From Colius striatus (lineage: Eukaryota; Chordata; Aves; Coliiformes; Coliidae), in the NCBI RefSeq assembly GCF_028858725.1, contig NC_084761.1:22350501-22414500 (forward strand): 64,000 nucleotides of DNA, in the 5' to 3' direction. The position numbers and the translations under genes were made by a program. The number at the start of each line of letters is the position of its first letter. Positions within the stretch are counted from its first letter, which is position 1. This document shows, one piece after another, positions 41,898 to 53,697 of the stretch. Below the pieces are notes generated by a model that had not been told where the DNA came from, searched no databases, and saw nothing but the letters and a program-made list of their open reading frames with translations.

Positions 41898-42150
41898 ATT
41901 GCATTGGACTGGCTGTCTGGCAAAGTAAACAAAACAAAACAAGTAGAAATTGGAGAGAGGGACTGACCTATAGTAATTTCAAGTTGCCCCTTGTTTGTTT
42001 TTTTGTCAAGTCCTTTTCCGGTAGTTCTTGCAAACTCCTGTCCGTAATGTTACAGGAGTCCGGTTGTCATGTTAAATTATGCCCAAAACATCTCTATGTC
42101 TTAATGAAGGTACCAACCTCCCAAGTCTGTATGAGTCAGCTGCTTTGAGC

Positions 42151-42156
42151 ATTAAA
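42151..42156 (+). terminator. PURG: Candidate PURG poly(A) signal ATTAAA (proximal)
   Basis: An ATTAAA hexamer about 250 nt past the stop codon, followed by a GT-rich stretch (GTGGAAGTATGTGTATC). A plausible proximal polyadenylation site. Confidence 0.4.
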
Positions 42157-43773
42157 GACTGTGGAAGTATGTGTATCAGCACAAAAAAACCCCCGGCACT
42201 CTGACCTTTAAATAATCTAGGTAAAGCTTGTGTTGCACTTCAATGTGATGCAAAAAAAAACCAAACCCCAACCTAGACCTTGGGCTGAAATGTATCAGTT
42301 TCTGCTTACGGTGGGTTTTGTGGGACTGAATTCTGCCTGTGCTTGGTCGAAAGGCTGAGCAGTGTAGCTTTAGGGTGCTCACAACAAAAATCCACTTCAT
42401 CTGGATTGGTGGTATGCGATGAGGAGAGGTAGAGGATTTAAAATTGGCATCTGCTGGTCATTGAGTTTGAAACAATATTTTGTGTGGGCAAAACCTCCAT
42501 AACTGGTCAGACCTTTATAATGTGCTGGTGAAGAGCGGAAAATGTGTTACTCATTCCGTAGTTTTGTGCTGACTGCATAACCCGAGCGTGCCGGGATAGC
42601 AGAGCTCTACTCGAGTGCTAAGCCTTCCAAGTCAATGGCAATGAATACTAACCCACTCCTCATCTACATGTTCTGCCCAGCCAGTGGAGGCTGGTGAGTT
42701 TTTTGATTTTTAATGCATTTGTCTAGAATTCCAGGAGGTATTTTGGTATTAGGGGTGTTATGAGTTTCAGCAGGTGGCTGCGGAGTGAGTGTTTGGAGAT
42801 GGAGGGACTGGCATGGCTGAGCCTTCCTGGCTTCTCCCCTAAAAGTGATGATATGAATGTGGTTATGATGTTACCTATGCAAGGAAAACAAGGTGTTTGT
42901 CTCCACCTACTGTGAGGAAGACCTTTGGGGCGTTTGGTGCACCATTGGATTCATTGAAAAAGGCATCTCGTTCATACTTACCTGTAGCACGTTTTGGAAG
43001 CCATGGTTAACGCCGGGCTGGGGTTTCTGTTGCGTTGATTTTACAGATGTGTTGTTGGGAGATGATATCCATGCCCTGCTGCTCACCCCCTTTCCCCCTC
43101 CTCCCTGACCAGAGCTGGGGCTGCCATCAAGCAATTCCATTCCCACCACCAGGTTTCAATATCGACATGCTAAAGTCTCTGCAACCTCAGTTTTACATCT
43201 CACGATGCAAACTCTCTGCCTGGAGGGACAATGTGTACGATTTACCTGTTCAGGAGGTGATGCAAGATTCTGAAAATTCTTTGTTGTTTCTTGAAACATG
43301 AATACTTAAAATGAAGGGGCTTTTTCCAGCCCTTGGGCAACCAGCTCCTTCCCCCTCTGAAACCTGTGGGAGTTTGATTGAGCTCCAGGTACTTCCAATA
43401 ACGTGTTGCCCACCTTGAATATGATTTTTTTAAAGTAGGTGTTACTATGTCTAATCAGATATTTGTAATAGTTTGAATTGGTTTTTAACAGAGTGGCCTA
43501 GCGTGCCTGTGGACCAGCTGGTGTTCCATGCAGCCGTTACATGTTTGGGTTTCTTTTTAATCGGTTGACAAACGTATTTGTCTCCAACCAGGCCATTCAT
43601 TGCTCTTAGTCTGGACCCATCTGCACTGCTGCACGGCCACTCTCAACCCAAATGCTATTACCTGTTAACACCATTCACCGTAATGAGACAAGTTGGGGAG
43701 GCAGGAGTGGGAACCAAGAGGGTAATCTGGACTTTAGTTTGGGTACTAAAACTACTCAATCTGTTTTAACTTT

Positions 43774-43829
43774 AAAAAAAAACAGAAAAAAAAGAAAAAA
43801 AAAAGAAAAAAGAAAAAAGAAAAAAAAAA
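43774..43829. repeat. A-rich (AAAAAG)n simple repeat
   Basis: About 55 bases of adenine broken only by G and one C. If transcribed it would be an internal oligo(dT)-priming site that can mimic a PURG poly(A) end. Confidence 0.8.
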
Positions 43830-46800
43830 TGCTTGCACCAAAGTCACCAAAGAACCTTTAGGAAAATGTTACGGTTGTGACAAGAAGTAAGAAAGTTAAT
43901 TTCACTGTTTTAGGTGATTCCCCCTTTAGGTAAAACCACACACAGAGCAGTTACAGCAACCAAGCCTTTGGCTTAGTGTCAAAACCTCCTGTCCGTTTCT
44001 GCATTGATCGCTCTTTCAGGTACATTTTTAAGTCTCGGAGAGATGTTCTCGCTCCACCACCCAAACAGCTAGTGGACCGTGAGGAACCAGCTGTTAACCG
44101 GGGCGCTGGTTCATCTCTGCTCTTATGGCTTTGGTCCCAATAGTTTTAACAGGTCAATTAAAAAAAAACCCAACCCAACAACAACAAAACCAACATGAAA
44201 ATAACTCTACATCCTCTTATTGTTGTCAAATCAGAGTTTAATGAATGGATCCTTGATGTGTACGTTAGTGTATCGCTGACTGCTGCTGCCCGTCACAGTG
44301 CCTGGAGTAAAAAAATTGACTTAGATTCCAACAAACCGGAGCTATGAATGTACAAACTTTTTATGCCCTCCTTCCCATTCCTATGTGGCGTTCTTCCCCT
44401 ACGAGCTTGACATCTCCCTGTCCCAGCCTACCTTTGCCTCAAGGGATCGTAAAAGCTCCTACGTTGGAATTAGCCCGAGTGACCCCCTGTGTTGTAAGTG
44501 ACCATGCCTTCCCCATGTCCCTATAGCATTGGTGAGGAAAATAACTTGAGAAAGGCAGAGCGATTGGAAAGGGGCATTTTCTTCACCGTTTTAAAAGCAA
44601 AAAAAAAGAAAAAAATATGCAAAATGTCTGTCCTGATTGCTTCCGATTGTTTTTAAACCCCTCTTTATCTTTAATGAATTGGCCTTCTGATGGCATTAGT
44701 TTATTGTAAATGTAACCCAGGAAATTCAGTGTCTGCTGGCTACCGGGTCAGGCTCGGTTCCGGCACGCAGGTATCCCGTAGGATCCACTAATGGATATCC
44801 TCCCCTGGCATGGGATGCACCTTAGTGTCCAAAACTGGATCGGGATCTTCACATTCATAGCCCATCACCCACGGGTAAACCGCTAGCCACGGGTTGCCAC
44901 CGCAGTGGGAACTACCGGTGTTTGCAGATGTTGTCGTTGGAGGGTAAGACAGCCTCACTCGAAATGTAGCGATGCAAGACTTGTAACGGTGAGATTTGGA
45001 AATGGGTTCCTCGTTATTTTTGGCAGCGGATCTTTGGCTTCCGGGAACAGCAGTAATGTGGTCTGCTCATGCACAGAAGGGCCCGTCGAGGTGCTTGGGA
45101 ACGCTGAATCCCTAATTTGTTCAAAAGTGTCTGTTCCTGATGCCCTGAAACTGCCATGTCCCTTAAACTTGAGAAAACACAAGCTTATTTGCACTAGAAA
45201 GAACCGGCCAAAAACAATCCTTAGGAGGACAGGGTGAAGAGCACCAGTCTGAACCTCTTTTTCTCATAAGAGAATTTCCTGTTGAAGCCCTCACCTCTGT
45301 TTCAAAATTGTATGGTCCCAGCAGAAAGTCTGTCAGTTCAATAACTAAATTTTAATGCACTTTATATTGTGTAGATAAGAGTAGGAGCGTATTTCTGCTC
45401 TCTCTTGGGTAAGGGGATGCTTTGGTACCGTAGTCTAATGCTGAAAGAAGCCGTCTCCTGAACGCATGCCTCTGTTAGAGACCTGTCATACGTGCTTGGT
45501 CCATCTCCGCTCGTATGTCAGAGGAGGTTGGACGCTATGTTGAGGATCCTCTCAAACCACCAAGAGTGGGATGATGTTTATTTTTAAGTTGCGATTGGCA
45601 GGGCTGCTGAACATCTTTGGCTCCGCTGTCACTGTGGCTCCTCGCCCCTTCTCCAAATTCAGCCCTTGGTGTTGCTGCCGGGGCTTAAACCCAACCTTTT
45701 CACATGTAGTCTTGACAAAAATGAGTCCAGCAGTTCCCTCCTACTTGGCTTTCCCCGCTGTTGGCACAGACTCTGAGGCAGTCCCTAAAAACACCATTGC
45801 AGGTGGAGTTGGCTGCGGAGGCTTCCCCTGCCTTGCAGCCGGGGGGTTGGCATTGAGTCCAGCCTGTCGAGCCACCTTCCTCATTAAAGGGCAGGGTTGA
45901 GGGTGTGCCAACAAAGGATCAGGAAGTAGTTTGCACTAGTGCGGCGAGGGTGACCCACGGGGCACTCCGGAGGGGGACGGCAAAACCCGCCGTTGTGGGT
46001 TCGTCACGTCGAGTCCCGATGATGGACGTCACCCAGCAAGAAGCTGCAGTGGTTATTGGTGACCTACTTGTCGTCGTGTTTCTTATCTGTATCCAATATA
46101 TACAAATTCATAGTCATATATAGGCATTAATATATTTATGTGAGTATATTGTAGCCTGTAGTAGCTCGTAGTGAAATAATCTTATTTATCTGAAGTACGC
46201 AGTCTAAAGAAGGGGCGGTTTTCTCCTACTACCGGTCCGGATAAACTTCTTATTTCACCAAGAGCTGATTGTGTGTTGTTTGTCACAGCCTCTGTTAGAT
46301 TTCTGCTTTGAAGTGCTTTCATCTCTTAGGTGAAGGGGAAAAGGTAGGCAAAAGAAGGCAAAACTCTTCCTTGGAGGCATAGTTGAGGCAAGGCAAGAGA
46401 TGTAAGGAAGAGGCAGCTGCAGGTACTGCCATCCACATCATGTTTCAGTGCCATCTTACAGTCCCCTGGCTCTGCAAATCTCTGCTACCATCTTCATCAA
46501 ATCCCAAGTAGAAATATTAAAACTCCATCCATTATTAAAAAAAAAAAAGCAAGCAATTACCAAAATCCTCATCGGCACACATTTTTTCTGCTAAAGACTC
46601 CGTAATCTACTGATTGCATCTTTTCTTTTTCTCTCTGGCCTACTGAAGTGACCAAAACTCACAGGGGAGGGAGTTGGTAGGGATTAGGAAGCCTACTGCT
46701 TGCTTGACTTGCAGCCCCTTTGTCCAAGCCTTGTCATTTTTATAGCAGAAAAAGGTTTACTATTGTGTATTTTTATTGGGAAGATTTTGCACCTGGTCAA

Positions 46801-46860
46801 AAAGTCAATTAATAGGCAGTTTTAGTTCCATGGCATTCCTACTTTTGCTGTACATACCGT

Positions 46861-46881
46861 ATATATATATATATATGTATA
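46861..46881. repeat. TA dinucleotide repeat
   Basis: About nine AT units followed by GTATAC, in the region downstream of PURG. Confidence 0.7.
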
Positions 46882-47046
46882 CAATTTATAAAAGAATTCT
46901 TAAAGAGAAGTATACCTGCATTTTCTATGCTGCTTCCACCAAAATGAAATTGCCCTTTATTTTTAACTACTTAATGTCTTGTCATGTCTAAATTTCACCT
47001 TTCCTTTCGTACCCCTCCATTCCCTTCAAGTGGAGGCTGTATTTGA

Positions 47047-47052
47047 AATAAA
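47047..47052 (+). terminator. Candidate distal poly(A) signal AATAAA
   Basis: The first AATAAA on the plus strand downstream of PURG. It could end a long 3' UTR of about 5.2 kb. There is no clear GU-rich downstream element, so the call is weak. Confidence 0.3.
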
Positions 47053-47060
47053 GAATTTGT

Positions 47061-50000
47061 CCAAATCAGAGTGGAAATAGAGGGCAGACTTAATGTATGG
47101 TAAGCTACCAGCATAAACCCGAGCCTTTGCCGAAACAAAATCATGCCTGCAGCGTTGATCCTGCTGGGCTGAGCATGGGCACTGGGGAGCAAAGCTTGTC
47201 CAGCGCATCTGAGATTTCCTGGGAGAGGAAATCTTCACTGTGGTTCGTGTGAGGGGTCTCAGTCGCGCTCTGCATCCTACATGCTTACAGTTGGCTCTTA
47301 GCCCATCAGTACTGTGAAATCGTGGCTGTGGACGGTTTGGGGCGATATGAGGTTGCCTAAAAATGGCTGAGTTCTATCACGACCACAGGAAAAAAAACCC
47401 AACAGTGTTCTAAAGCACTGAAGTAAAATAAAATATCAGAAACTCCCGATAGATGACATGGACTAAACACTGTTTTTCCAGAAATGTCAAAGCATAAATG
47501 AAGGTTTTAGTAGGCGCTGTCGTTCTGGTGTTTCTGGGATGGGTACAATTCGATTGTTCCCTCCACATGCCAAGGCATCACGCGAAATGTGAACCCACAG
47601 CCTCGGGGCTCCCTTATGTACTTTTAACTTCTAGGAGCATGTACATTGGATGTACCTCCTGGCCTTCTTATGCCCATTGGATGTGTTTTGTGTTTGTACT
47701 GTGTCCAGAGGTACTGGCCTAGCTTTGAGCAGCCTGGCCACCACCTCAGTAAAACCATCGTTAACAACTTACTAATTCATCTTCTAACTGACAGGCTACC
47801 TCGAAACACTCGGAGTGGCACACGGAAATTGCTAGCTCTGTACAGAGTAGCCACCTTTGATAAAAAAAAAGAGATGTATTCTGCCTTTTAGTTGTTTCAG
47901 ACCCATCCTAGGTACTGGTATCCAACTGGGCAGGATACCAAGTCCTACCTTGGAGCAGTCGGTCAGAGATGCAGCCGGTCAGGCGGATTTCTTAACTGCA
48001 ATGGGGGAAATCCATCTCACAGGCAGAAGAAGTTTGCCTCTGGCTGTTTCTTTGTCTTGATCGTTTGCCACACAGAGATTAATTGGAGGAAAAGACCGCC
48101 CTTCATGTTGGCTGCTGGAAGACAGCTGAAGCTAAAGCTGTCTGCCCAGCCCCACTAAGCACAGTGCTGATAATAACATCTGTGAATTTTTACGTGCAAC
48201 ACACAAATTAACATAGTGAGAAGGGAGAGAGGAATAGTATATATATATGCATATACATATTTCAAATAGTATTTTTCCCCCCAGTTTCCTATAAGTCCTT
48301 CCATCCCTTTTGGGATGTTAAAATGTTTAACTGTTGTCCTTCTGTTTTCTGTGTCAGAGATGTTCAACATGCAATACGAGCAGGGAGATAGATTTCTCAA
48401 GCAATATCAACGTACTATACTATTAACGTTAAATCTTTACGCTACAAATGGCGTGCAATAGAATCTGCATTTCAAAACAGCAGAGAGTGTGTGGGATAAA
48501 AGACATGGGTTAACCTCAGGCTCTTACAAGTATTCCCATCTGGCTGTTGTTCTGTTGTTGGCACGATACGGAGGGAGAGGGGGAGTAAGAGCAGAGATAA
48601 GTGCTTCCCGCTGAGGCAGAGGAAGGAAAAGACAGGAGGGGGTGGAGGGAAGTGAAGATGGGATCTGTGCTCCAGGGAATCGCAGAGCATGACGACAGGT
48701 TTATGGGTGGAGAGAGGGATAGGCAGCACCGTGGTTGCTGGAGTCCTGCGGAGCTGGGAAAGGATGCGGAGAACCTGGATCCTAAAGCTCCTTTCAGGAA
48801 CCAGGGTGGTCTTGTTGGCTGGGCCTCCTTCCTCTTTGGGGCCACATCTGCTTGACAGTAAAAAGCATTGAGTCTTGCCAACAAACCTGTTGGGGCCAAG
48901 CGGGTCTGGTGGATGGAGTCACGGCTCCTGCAGCTTACAACTCCAGAGGTTCAGCTCTTACCATGCTGGGAGGGTTGCCAGGAGTACCTGCAGAAGCTTA
49001 GCATCTGAGTGTTGGTGGCCTGTAACGTTTGTGCATGCCACCCCAATTTACTGATGCTGGCATGTGCTTTTCACCGGAGCCTCTCTCCGCATGCTGCTCG
49101 ACTGCATGCTTCTGAGGGTCATGTTATTGATGGGGCAGCTGCCCTTCTCTGTTGTAGAACAGAAGTGTTGGTGAATTCTGGAGCAGGTGAGAGGGAAGGA
49201 AAATGGCTTTTGAGAAACAAACTCTGTGCCTGCCTCTGCAAATGGGTTCATGTCATTTTTAACAAGACTTTGCAGATGGTTGCCTTTGTTTTGCTGGATG
49301 CAGCGTTGGGACTCTGAGGTCTGATGCAGAGAAGCGATCAGTGTTAACAGCTGGTGAAAGCTGTGCTTTGAACGAGTGAAGTGCTGTAATAATTGTGAGG
49401 ACTCCAGAAAAGCTGTCAATATCTCAAGCTGGGCCTCCTGGTAATAGAGACTGGATCACTTTGGCTTTATTCTGCCTGTGCCTGTGTTCCCCATTAATAA
49501 AAAGGGGTGAATGATACTTCCCTACCTCAAAGAGGTGTGATAAAGATGGGTTCACTCAGCATTAGAGATTCTGTGATGATCTGATACTGTTCAATACCGA
49601 TGATCTGGGAAAGCAAAACAAGACGAAATTTGGTGTCAAATGCACAAGTAGATGTGCAGTGTTTGGAAGGTGTGTGTAGGTAAGGCTCAAATTGCCTGCA
49701 GAACAATGAATGAAGAAAAAACCTATACGCTAGAGGATGAGGAGGGAAAGACGTAAGAGATTGTGTAAGAAGCTCTCTATGCATATGTCCAAAGCAGTTG
49801 GAATTAAAGTTACCCAAGATAATCCTTAGTCCTGGCACTTCCTGACTGTCGATTGCTCAGTTTTCCCACTTTTTCTTTCCTTGTCGGCTGCCTCTCTTGG
49901 TGTACCATTCAGTAACACTGGGTTGTTCAATAGATTTGGGTTGTCAGTCCTGAATGGAGTCTCACAAGCCTAGCAAGAACTCATCCACCTCCAACTTTCT

Positions 50001-52695
50001 TTCTAAAAATGAGGAAAGACCAAGGAATCCTAAGGGCAAGGCAGTCCACAGGACGTTGTATAAATGGATTACAGTAGGGCTGGCAGGGACCTCTGGAGAA
50101 ATCAGATGTGGCTTCTAGTGCAGAGGTGGGACTAGCCAAACCTGACCCGTTCCTCACATTGGTTTAAACCTAATTTGGGAGTAGGCAGGTGCCTCTGATG
50201 GTACATTTCAGAGTCCACACAGCAAAAAGCATCTACGTTTTCCCCTAAGTTGAACATCCTGGAAAAAAATCTGCTCTTTTAAATCTGCAGTGGTGGATAT
50301 TGCCAGCCTCCATCCCTCCCTGTTCCAGTGGTTCACCTCGCTTACTCTGGGATGCTTTTCCTGCTGTCCAGCCCACGTGTCCCTCCCTTGCCTCCGGCTA
50401 ATTCTATCACTTTTTGCCTTACAGGCCATGCTCTAGAGAAGAGCTATGGAAAGAGTTTGTTCCCTTCCTTGCTTCAGGTCTTTTACATGATTAAAGACTG
50501 TTGTCAAGTCTCTGCATCCTTTGCTAAGCATTATATTTCCACCAAGGCTGCTTTTTAGCCCCTGTCATGTTCTTGTTGCTTTCTGATGAGTCTGTAATTC
50601 TTCTTGAATCCAGAATTGCAGAACCCAAAATTGGGAGAGGTGCTTTTGCTGCTATTTTACCAGCTTCAAGTGGAAGGATTACAAACAATACAAGGTTTGG
50701 TACACACATTACACTGTTGTTTTTTTTCCCGACAGCATACTTGCTGCTTTCACACCAGTTTGTAACTGCGTCCTCCCGGGTCCTCTTTGGTGTGGGCGCT
50801 ACCAAGGCAGTCGTTTCTCACTTGCAGTACTATTGTTCTCCCTTTCTTAAATAGCTTTAGCAAATCCAGACTATGAGAACATCAGAGCACACATTTTCCA
50901 CAAAGCTTTGCAAAGCTTTTCTGTATGTGATGGGGTGGCGGAACAGCATCTATCATTCACGCCTCTGCTGATGTCTGAATTGGATGTAGAAAAAATGGCC
51001 CATTAACAATCATTCTCCTGAATATTAAATCTCCTCCTAAATACCACGACACTCTCCCCATCTTCATGACAGAAGCAGTAATTGCAGCGCTAACAAGATG
51101 TATGTTTAAACACAAATGTAAAGAATACATCTAGTAACAACATAAGCTCCCCGTGCAGGTTTGTTGGAAATACAGACTTTCCCTTGCATTCCCAAATGTC
51201 CAGGGATTGCTACAGAAAAGTCCCTTTTCATCATGCAGTAATGCAAACAGTCACCAAAATATTTTTATTGTAACCAAGTTTTTGCCAGAACTGGCCCTCC
51301 TCTGTGCTCATTCTGCCTCTCCCATTTCCTCTCCTGCCATCATCGTTCGTGCTTGTGTACCGTCTTTGCCCCCTCTGACATCTGTGGGCTCTCCTGCAGT
51401 GTTAGTTTGGTGTTGCTGTTACTCACCTTGTACAAATTGAGATATCAAAGCAAAGCTGGCCAGTGCTTGAATTTCAGGGTTTTTGAGGTCTTTCCAGCAG
51501 TAAAACACTCCAGAGAGGAAGAGCTCATTCTGCTTCCAACAGAGTCAGACCATCAGGTCATCATCAGGACCTGGAAAAAAATATCCCCAAGTGAGCAAGA
51601 CACTCAGTGTTGGCATTCAGTCCCAGACGGCTCTGTTTTCCACGGGAGTGTCCCTCCAGAGAAGTTTTAAGCCCCTTTGTTGATTTCCTGGGTGGTGAGC
51701 TGCATGTTATGCCACTCAGAAAGCTTTTCAGCTACCTTGCCGGAACCTGGCTGTGTTGCGGTCTCCTTCCTGTGCTGCCAGCAGTGCCCACCCAGCCGTG
51801 CCACAGAACTGCCTGAAGAACCTTGGGGTTTTGGGTTTTTTCCAACTCCCGCAATCTTCAACCACACAGAAAGATAATTGGATTTTCCCTAGTAACGTTT
51901 TTACTGCGAGGAGATCTGACAGCTTTGTGTAGGTATGACTACAGAGAAGTAGCTGCTGTTCCATGCAGGTCCTCATGCTGCTCTATAATCACTCGACACG
52001 TATATCCGAGCGCCTTCCAGAAGTGCATTTAAGCATATGACTAACATCTGTCAAGCAGCAGTTGCTCTTTTCTTCCCTCCTCTTCCTAGGGGAAAGGCTA
52101 AGTGTGCCAATGCAGCCCTGGTATTTTTAACATAAATTAATTATCCCTGCTGTTCTGTGTTTAGGCTGTAAAGGGTGAACTGAAGCACGCCGTGTGCTGG
52201 CAGCAGCAGACCCCACTGGTTTTGCAGCATGGGAGCAAACCCCAAGGCTGGCGGGTGGCAGAATCTGGCCTTGGCATTGCTCCCAGCGCTTCCCTCGGTA
52301 ACTGGTGTCAAACCTGTGCTGGCTCTGGAAGTTCCTCTTTCACCTTTGCTGCATTGCAGATGGTAATTTTTGCTTTGAGGGCAGTGCAGAAGAGTCTGCT
52401 GTGCTGCTGCGTGGTTGGGAAGTATCCCATGTCAAAAGATCGTCTTCCCTCTGGGCAGGTGGCAAGGGGAGTCTGATGCCAGAAGCAGCGCGAAGGTGCA
52501 AGCAGAGGAGAGGTGTCTGAGCAGTGCTTTGGGTGAAACAGAACTCAGTGGGCAGTATTTCTGTTTGGGGTGCATTCATGGGAGCTCTTTTTTCTTTACT
52601 TCCAGATTTTTGAATACTCCAAGATCTTTGTGGCGCTCCCCAGAACAGGTACTCAGAAGGAAACTGAGCTGCCTCTGAGGACAAGCTCTTTAATA
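47061..52695. other. Intergenic DNA downstream of PURG
   Basis: I find no gene homology here. Open frames up to about 127 codons occur on both strands, including 48516-48899 minus and 49048-49419 minus, but none has recognisable domains or flanking splice structure. AATAAA occurs at 49496. Confidence 0.6.
48237..48260. repeat. TA-rich short repeat
   Basis: Alternating AT tract ATATATATATGCATATACATAT, with no sign of a gene. Confidence 0.55.
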
Positions 52696-53697
52696 GAATC
52701 ATAGAATTGAAAAATAGGATTGTTTTGGTTGGGAAAAATCTTTAAGATCATTGAGACCGACTGTAAACCTGATACTGCCAAGTCCACCATGAAACCACAT
52801 CCCTCAGCATCTCAGCTGCACGGCTTTTCAATATATCCAGGGATGGGGACTCTACCACCTCTCCGGGCAGCCTGTGCCAGTGTTTAACAACCCTCTCAGT
52901 GAAAAAGTTCTTCCTAATCTTCAAACTAAACCTCCCCTGATGCAACTTGAGGCCTTTGCTCTGGTCCTGTTACTCATTACTTAGGAGAGGAGACTGACTC
53001 TTATCTCACTACAACGTCCTTTCAGGTAGTTGCAGAGAATTATAATGCCTCCCCTCCACCTCCTCTTCTCCAGACTAAATCACCCAAGGTCCCTCAGACA
53101 CTCCTCATAAGACTTGCTCTCCAGACTCTTCCCCAGCTCCAGTACTCATCTCTGGATGTACTCCAGCACCTCAGTGTCCTTGCAGTAACAGGCCCAACAC
53201 TGAATACAGTACTCGAGGTGCAGCCTCACCAGTGCTGAGTACAGGAGGACAATCACTTCCTTGGCCCTGCTGATCACACTATTTCTGATACAAGCCAGGA
53301 TGCCATTTGCCTTCTTGACCACTTGGGCACATTGCTGGCTCATGTTCAGATAGCTGGTGATTAATACCAGCAGGTCCTTTTCTACTGGACAACTTTCCAG
53401 CCATTCTGTCCCAAGCCTGGTGTGGCCCAGGTGCAGGACCTGGCACTTGGCCTTGTTAAACCTCATACAATTGGCCATGTTCCATCACTCCAGCCTGTCC
53501 AGGTCCCTCTGAAGACCCTTCCTGCCCTCAAGCAGGTCTATGCTCCCTCCCAGCTTCATCTTGTCAGCAGGCTTACTGAGGGTGCGCTCAATCCCCTCAT
53601 CCAGGTCATTGATAGATGTTAAACAGAAGAGGCCCCAGCACTGAGCCCTGGGAACACCACTGGTCACCGGCCACCAATGGGGTTTAGCTCCGTTCAC
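52696..53697 (-). mobile_element. CR1 LINE fragment with degraded reverse transcriptase (minus strand)
   Basis: About 1 kb of CR1. The 3' tail (TCTATGATT, minus strand) is at 52696. Reading leftward from 53697 are [20 protein letters not shown], the palm region [72 protein letters not shown], and finally IRKNFFTERVVKHWHRLPGE. These are the CR1 RT and C-terminal landmarks. They fall in different frames, and the catalytic ADD element reads ADK, so the copy is dead. The 5' part of the element is missing. Confidence 0.9.

Larger units (their letters stand above)
41898..47060 (+). other. PURG: Probable long PURG 3' UTR and immediate downstream region
   Basis: No other coding content follows the PURG stop. 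The first near-canonical poly(A) signal is ATTAAA at 42151. Another ATTAAA occurs near 46534, and the first AATAAA is at 47047-47052. The stretch includes A-rich runs and two CpG-rich patches (about 44740-45000 and 45930-46040). The true transcript end is unknown. Confidence 0.4.
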
